A stretch of DNA of 64,000 nt from Nageia nagi (lineage: Eukaryota > Pinophyta). This document shows, one piece after another, positions 58,392-64,000 of this stretch (position 1 is the first letter of the stretch; every line of letters begins with the position of its first letter). The notes under the pieces were generated by a model. That model searched no databases and was not told the origin of the DNA. It was given only the letters and a program-made list of their open reading frames with translations. The stretch is from NCBI GenBank assembly GCA_050084985.1, contig JBITNC010000001.1, positions 32,488,001-32,552,000 on the forward strand. The letters run 5' to 3'. Position numbers and translations under genes: made by a program.

Positions 58392-59579
58392 ATGTATTTT
58401 ACTTGTTTAAATGCATTTCATAAGGCCTTAAAGGAATTTTATCATTATGAGGTTTGTCTTGGTTGCACTTTTAAATTATGTCCCTTTTTCTATCAAAGTA
58501 AAACCAAAAATATAGAGACTATGGTCACATCTTGCCAAGACAACCTTAGATACTTATTCTACTTCAAAGGTCATGAAGAGTGATTTTTATATTGACATTG
58601 AAAAGCTTTTATCATACTTAGTAGAAATAGAACAATGTACCATCCTCTTCTTCAATCCTCAGAAAGCCTTGTTAGATCCCATGAAGAGCTAGAGTATAGT
58701 TCTTCCATTCCTTTGCCCTCATCATGGGATGAGTTTGACACTGAAAATAATGAGCCCATCATAAAGATTGAAAACTCATCAACACATCTCATCAAATTAA
58801 AATCTTGTTGTGCATCTCCTTTTAAGACTATCAAACCTAATGAATCCAATTTGCTAAGGGATGAATCGAGTATTAATGCCAAAGGCCTTGATGCAACATC
58901 CTATGCTAAATCATATGACCTCCTAGAGTTAGATACCTTGATGTCTTCACCCCAACCTTGGGATGAATATGATATTAAAGAAGAGGAGTTTGATATGAAT
59001 CTTGAGGATCTTTCAAAGCATTCTTCAGAATTGCAATTTCATTCTCCTCCCCTTCTAGAGGCTACAAGACCTTCTATTGATTCCCATGAATCTCATGATA
59101 TTCTTGAGTTCAAGGATGAAACTTGTTCACTCTCATCACAGGTAGAAAGTGAAGAGCTTCACATAAGAATTAAAAAATCCATAGATTGTATTATTGAATC
59201 TCAAGAATTTCAATCACAAAGAAATGAAAAATATAAAAATAAAATTTCCAAAGCTAACACACATGAGCTTAGGAATGAACATCCATGTGGGGAAACAACA
59301 CATCATGATAATGATACAAAGTTTTATGAGGATGAATGTTGTTCGAACCCACTAAAAATACCTTTAAAATATCAAACTAGCTTGATAAAGAATTGGGAAT
59401 GTGATAAGAAAGATAGCCCTATAACAAATAAATTACTTAGGAATATTTTCTATGATGAAAAAGCTAAGAATATTTTGCAAAGGGAATCCCATAAACAACA
59501 ACAAGCATGTTCTTCTCATGATCAACATGACAAAACCTTCAATGAGTTTGTCAAAGAAATGAGACAAGAAGAGATATGA
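58392..59579 (+). CDS. Tat-2 acidic upstream ORF, start of the long frame
   Basis: The stretch 58635-59579 is open for 314 codons, rich in Ser, Glu and Asp (SSWDEFDTENNEPIIKIE, SSPQPWDEYDIKEEEFDM, SLSSQVESEELHIRIKKS). The same frame reaches back to 58392, with stops at 58581, 58593 and 58599, and on into gag after a stop at 59577. Two repeats of S(S/P)xPWDExD flank a central part. No domain I recognise. Tat/Ogre elements often carry an extra ORF upstream of gag, and this fits that position; it could equally be the long N-terminal part of gag. Confidence 0.6.
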
Positions 59580-60248
59580 CAAAAGCATGATGTAAAAACT
59601 TATGCAAACCAAAAGAGTCAAGCTTGGGTGCAATTATCATCACCTCTTAATTACCAAGTATGGAGATATCAAGACTCTTACTCTAATCAACAAAGAGAAT
59701 TGCCTCTCGAGAGTTTAGATTATCAACCTCAAAGCTTCTCTTCACAAGCTAGGATAACTAACCCCACCTATCAAAAAATACTTCATAGGGCTAGGTCTTG
59801 TATGGAAGATTTTGATAGAATGACCTTATATTCAGTAATAACCTCACAAAAAAATCCTCAATGTAAGATCTCAAACAAATTCTTCTATGATCCTTACTCC
59901 TATGAGAAAACCTCATCGTAAGAAAAACATAAAAAAGCTTTAGCTAAACAATTCAAGGTAGGAGAGATACCCTCTTTTGCGGAGTTGGACGCAAAGAGAA
60001 AACACATAGAGAGAGATTATGAAGAAACTATAAACTTTAGTAAAATATATGAAGATGTTCAAAGTAAGTTAGAAGAGGAAGCCAAACTTAAAGAAAAGAA
60101 TATATAACTCAAAGAAAAAGAAAAGCAAGAGCATGACAAACAATGACAAATTTTTGATAAGGTAAAATAAGAAGTTTGAGATAGTTGGTTACTTCATGAG
60201 AAGTCTTAACAAAATAAAGTACAACCATCTACAACTCTTAGAAATCTA
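59580..60248 (+). pseudogene. Tat-2 N-terminal gag, charged coiled-coil-like region
   Basis: Same frame as its neighbours. 59628-59921 is open (LNYQVWRYQDSYSNQQ, LESLDYQPQSFSSQARITN). Beyond that, with six stops, runs of Glu/Lys/Gln (KLEEEAKLKEKNI, LKEKEKQEHDKQ) suggest a coiled coil. The stops sit where Gln or Arg would be expected. Confidence 0.6.
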
Positions 60249-61280
60249 ATGCAAGGGCATCATTTACCTTCTAATCTTCCATCATTATCATCTTCATCAT
60301 TGTTATCAAGATCTCTTTCTGATGATGAATCTTATAATTTAGACCTGAAGTCAGAAAGAAACACCAATCATAGAAGATATCGAAAACATCCTCAGGGTAG
60401 TTGGATAGATAATGAATTAGAGGATTTCATGAATAAAAGAATGAACATATCAAGGTTCAAGAAGTTGACATATGACAATATTTGCAATGAACCCATCCAT
60501 CCAAGTGTCCCTAAGAAGAAATTACCTTACAAATTTGAAATGCCTAAGATAATTCCTTTTATAGGAAATAAGGATCCTAAGGAACATTTAAGGTGGTTTA
60601 AGTTTTCAAATTACCTAATTTCTAATGATGAGGTCTTGATGATATGTTTGTTCCCCATGACGCTTGTAGCCCAAGCCTTGGAATGGTATAATAATTTAGC
60701 ATGACATAGTATTTATTCATTTTCTCAATTGGCAAACTTGTTCTTACAACATTTTAGGATTTATATCAAAGAGGAATCTTCTATTATGGATCTTGTAGAA
60801 CTAAAAAAATCTTAGAATGAACCAATTGTTGACTTTGTTTCATGATGGAGGGATATACTCTATGGCATGCCCTATACCTTACCTCAGGAGGAGTTAGTTA
60901 AATTATTCAGTCAAAATTATTTAAGGCCTATAGCTAGTATATTACAAATCCAACAATATAATACTCTCCAAGAAGTTATTGCTCAAGCAGTTATAATTGA
61001 GAAGGTAAAAATTGAATATGGTGAAATAAAAATTACAAGAAAAGAAAAATATAACAAAAATGAGTATTGTAATTATCACCATCAAAGAGGTCATAGTACG
61101 AAAAATTGTCTAGCATTCAGAAATAGAACTCAAAATTCAATCAAAGATAATAACTTGGAAGTTGAAGACCATACTTCTATTTCAGATCAAAATTTAAAAA
61201 ATTATCAAGACTCACTTCCTTCATATCAAGTAAATATAGTATCTATTATACCTAATTACAGTCAAGTGACACCCACCTAG
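60249..61280 (+). pseudogene. Tat-2 gag core and zinc knuckle
   Basis: Gag core 60537-60900: FEMPKIIPFIGNKDPKEHLR, WFKFSNYLISNDEVLMICLF, PMTLVAQALEWYNNLA, then after a stop HSIYSFSQLANLFLQHF and WRDILYGMPY. The knuckle at about 61062-61106 reads EYCNYHHQRGHSTKNCLAFR, the C-x-YH-x3-GH-x-T-x2-C type of Tat elements. Three in-frame stops (60702, about 60813 and 60843), no frameshift. Confidence 0.85.
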
Positions 61281-61841
61281 AATCCAAGTAATCAACCTAT
61301 TATAGGAATAGTTGGAGTTGATACTGGAACTCAAAACATAGAAGAAAAACAAATGGATATATCATATAATCAAAAATCCAAAATGCAAGTTTCTCCATTG
61401 ATACAATAGCCTATAATTTCTTTTTATGATCATGAGAGACAACCAAACAAGGGACTTCAAGGGTTAGATCCACCTCTCCATGTCATCGGTAAAGTAAATG
61501 GTAAAATTGTTAAGAGGATATTAATAGATGAAGGGTCAGATGTCAATATCATATCTACATCAACATATCACAAATTGAATCTTCCCTTCTCTCATATTTC
61601 TTTACCATCATTACAAATAAAGGCATTTAATAATGCCTTATGTTCAATAATAGGGTCGATAGTGTTACCCATCACCATTGGATGTAAGATGATACAAACA
61701 TCATTATATATCATTAAAGGGAACATTGAACAATATAATATTCTTCTAGGTAGACCATGGATTCAAGAAATGGAATGTGTCCCATCTACATTTCATGGTT
61801 GTCTAAAATACATTCATGAGGGAGTACTCCATTGTGTATGA
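61281..61841 (+). pseudogene. Tat-2 protease
   Basis: Continues the gag frame, with stops at 61278 and 61407. From 61410 to 61838 it is open: PPLHVIGKVNGKIVKRILID, EGSDVNIISTSTYHKLNL (catalytic region D-E-G-S), then TIGCKMIQTSLYIIKGN, YNILLGRPWIQEMECVPST, FHGCLKYIHEGVLHCV. The core looks intact. The second residue of the active triplet is Glu rather than the usual Ser/Thr; Tat proteases vary there. Confidence 0.85.
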
Positions 61842-62463
61842 AGAGATGAAAATCCATACTCACATTATAATATTATAAAACCATTGAAAATGAAACCTCC
61901 TATGCAAAAGTCAAAGGGGAAATCATCATCCATCTCTACTAGGCAGGGACATAATCATAAAGATATGAGATGGGAATTAAAATCCAAATATGATCACATC
62001 GATGGAATGCAATCATCAAAACAACCTAGGAGAGTGGTAGATCATATAATGAAAGAAAACCTAAAGCCTAAGTTAATAAAATATGATAAGTATGGACATC
62101 ATGTTTATCATCATCAATTGGGGCATGATACTAAACATTGCCACCAATTAAATCATGCCCTTCATGATTTGATGGATGATAGACGATTTGAAGTAGATAT
62201 ACCTTTATTGATAGATAACAATTTACATCATATACAAAATACATACATACATTCCACACAATTAAACAATGATGAATTATGTTATTTGCATAAGGATATT
62301 TAATCTCCTTCACATCGTTCACATTGGGGCGGTCGTCCCCCATCTTACTTTCGATCTCCTCATGTTCTACATAGATGACATTGGGGCAGTTTCCCTCCAT
62401 ATTTAAAAAAACAAAATCATCAAAACATGGTTTAGAAATCACACAAACATCAAAATATGATTA
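61842..62463 (+). pseudogene. Tat-2 region after protease, second Cys/His knuckle
   Basis: Same frame; 61884-62303 open. YDKYGHHVYHHQLGHDTKHC, HQLNHALHDLMDDRRFEVDI is the second Tat-type knuckle (C.YH...GHDT..C..L...I..L), with the first Cys position lost. It ends in a His/Pro/Ser-rich tail (SPSHRSHWGGRPPSYFRSPH) with stops at 62301 and about 62373. RT is not reached. Confidence 0.7.
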
Positions 62464-62910
62464 AAAATTAAAATGATCATATCTGATTTTGAAATAGGTT
62501 ATAATATGTTTATTGCATTTCCATGTCTTCCCCTTTTTCCACCTCATATTCATCCCCCATTATGTTGGAATATTTGAGTATCAGATTATATTATAACAAT
62601 TCAGCAAGGCATATATACTATACATTATCCATGATCACTTCCATACCATTATACAAATATATTTAATACTTATTGTAAAAGAAATAGTTTATGAAATTAA
62701 TATTCTTATTGACTTTACCAACCTTCATCATGAAATTTTTGAAATTTTGGATGATAAACAAACATGACTATGATACACTTAAGGTTATTACGGACTCATA
62801 CACATCTTCACATTTAAATAATCTTAAAACAGTCAAGAATGAGGTGTTACAAGAGCATGATTTCGAGTGAAAGTATTACATGTTCATCCTATTATTTGCT
62901 TCATCTCGAA

Positions 62911-63025
62911 CCCAAGAATCATTTGATAGTTTTTTTTTTTTTTTTTAAAAAAAGAGAGGTGAAAAGAGATGACAAAATTCAAAACAAAAAAAAAAAATTA
63001 CTACATCATATCAATGATTCTTGGG
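62911..63025. repeat. Foldback with poly-T and poly-A arms (MITE-like)
   Basis: Left arm CCCAAGAATCATTTGATAG (62911-62929), then 17 T; right side 12 A (62986-62997), then the arm ending TATCAATGATTCTTGGG (63025). The arms pair over about 17 bp with one unpaired base, and the homopolymers can pair too. No clear target duplication. Confidence 0.75.
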
Positions 63026-63044
63026 TGATTACAATATCCTCTAC

Positions 63045-63135
63045 CAGGGCTATGGATGCCTGACTGGCAGTAGAGCAAGGTTGTAGCAGGATCGAGGGGT
63101 TAATCCTCATCGGGGCTATGGATGCCTGTCTAGCA
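63045..63135. repeat. Duplicated motif GGGCTATGGATGCCTG, spacing about 67 bp
   Basis: GGGCTATGGATGCCTGACTG at about 63047 and GGGCTATGGATGCCTGTCTA at about 63113. GC-richer than its surroundings. Each is followed by GCA(G/A)T(A/G)G(A/G)GC. Confidence 0.75.
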
Positions 63136-63679
63136 ATGGGGCATACCTTACGAGTGGCAACTTGTCCATATTGGTTAGTGACCTTCTTTCCTATGGACCT
63201 CTATACGTTTCATATGGATGAACTAGCTTATATATTTTATGCTCTTGTGACATTTAGTTTGAGATTGTCTAGAGATGGAAATAAACATCATTGCACACAC
63301 ATGAGTCTATGATAATTTTGAGAACATCATGACTTTGTTTTTTATCATATAAAGAAGGAAAAATCTAATGGTGATTGGCTAATATGGTCAACTTGAATAT
63401 TATGATCATTACATTTCTTCATCATCCCATGCCTCCATCCCATACTATTTATTATTACATAGTAATTAATATTACACTTATATTTATCAATGCCTTGATG
63501 AGTTGATTAGTTTATCTCTCTAAATACTCAATACATCCTATGTCTATTCATTTGTTATACTATTTTCATGTTAACATCCACCACCCCATACACATTATAC
63601 GATACCAACTTTCATATTTTATTATCCAACATCCATATATTTTCTAATCTATCTTTATCAATTGTTAAATTGGAGGTGC

Positions 63680-64000
63680 TTCCATATTATTTGAGAAAAA
63701 GAGTGAGTAATTGCTCTCCCCATTAATATGGGAGTCAACATTGTTGTTGTTAAAACCTTTTGCTTCTATTCTTATCTACAAGATTAAGCAAGAGATTGCC
63801 CTTAGTAGATTGATAAAACTCAACCCTAGAACATTGTTAAATTTTATAGTTTCCATTATTCTTTGGGATCGAGAATAAGAAATTATTCTCCCCATTGAAT
63901 TGGAAGTCAATGTTCTTTTCCTATCATATCCCATCCATTTCAATTCCCTAGAACATCGTTAAAAAGCTTCCATCATTCCTTGGGATCGAGAGTAAGAAAT
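63680..64000. repeat. Tandem repeat at the right edge, about 120-170 bp units
   Basis: Three copies of a block like GGGATCGAGAATAAGAAATT followed by (A/G)TTCTCCCCATT and GGAAGTCAA near 63700 (diverged), 63868 and 63987 (cut by the window edge), with CCCTAGAACAT(T/C)GTTAA between. It resembles the leader repeats of Tat-2 in style, so it may be the leader of another element. Confidence 0.65.

Larger units (their letters stand above)
62464..63685. other. No gene recognised; foldback and small duplication
   Basis: Contains the foldback 62911-63025 and a duplicated motif at 63045-63135; otherwise unremarkable AT-rich DNA. Small frames here (such as one that crosses the poly-T/poly-A foldback) are not supported as genes. 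Confidence 0.5.
56119..64000 (+). mobile_element. Tat-2: Ty3/Tat-type element, 5' LTR to protease, inside Tat-1
   Basis: LTR (56119-56957), primer site, a leader with repeats, then one long broken reading frame to about 62463 with an acidic upstream part, gag and protease. The RT and integrase are not in the window unless beyond 64000. After 62463 the sequence may belong to this element or to another insertion. Confidence 0.72.

Noticed and set aside
62839-63063. Open frame of 74 codons
   Set aside because: It runs through the poly-T/poly-A foldback, giving Phe and Lys runs. No support as a gene.

Overview
This looks like nuclear DNA of a seed plant with a large, AT-rich, repeat-filled genome. 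The old, heavily decayed but still layered retrotransposons would suit a gymnosperm, but that is inference and the species cannot be read from the sequence. There is one cellular gene, a partial NRT1/PTR-family (NPF) membrane transporter on the minus strand at 376-3103. It has three well-formed exons and canonical splice sites, and its 3' part lies beyond the left edge. Nearly everything else is LTR retrotransposon, and most of it is dead. I saw no RNA genes, no CRISPR array and no prokaryotic or organellar genes.

Layout: 1-3103 NPF gene; 3104-5030 intergenic DNA with a tandem duplication; 5031-13385 a complete Ty1/copia element on the minus strand (here Copia-A) with two 500-bp LTRs, a Met-tRNA primer site and a perfect 5-bp target duplication (TATCC); 13386-15928 old flank with a LINE ORF1/DUF4283 relic and a triplicated repeat; 15929-51454 a second Ty1/copia element on the plus strand (Copia-B), split in its gag gene by about 29.4 kb of inserted DNA (16795-46175).

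The insert is a rearranged complex of Ty3/Tat-lineage elements (here Tat-G) that share one LTR family of about 630-700 bp. It holds one pol on the plus strand (20123-26538) and one on the minus strand (34106-29270), facing each other around an LTR; a head-to-tail array of exactly 922-bp units joining gag, primer site and a truncated LTR (35620-38385); and a tandem array of LTR plus noncoding unit of about 3.15 kb (38144-46175).

To the right are a Tat-type element (52101-56118, Tat-1) with an extra RNase H domain ahead of its reverse transcriptase, and a third one (Tat-2) that starts with an LTR at 56119, interrupts the Tat-1 integrase and runs to at least 62463. Tat-2 carries one long reading frame (58392-62463) for an upstream acidic ORF, gag, protease and two Cys/His knuckles. 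It is broken by stop codons but, as far as I can follow it, by no frameshift. The last 1.5 kb holds small repeats, a foldback and no recognised gene.

Insertion order that can be read: Tat-G material entered Copia-B after Copia-B entered the flank, and Tat-2 entered Tat-1. Copia-A, with similar LTRs and a perfect target duplication, is probably among the younger insertions and lies about 1.9 kb upstream of the NPF start codon. I found no previously undescribed functional system. The most interesting signals are the 922-bp array, the inverted Tat-G arms, a strongly conserved hairpin in the Tat-G 3' repeats, and a short frame conserved downstream of the Tat-G integrase.
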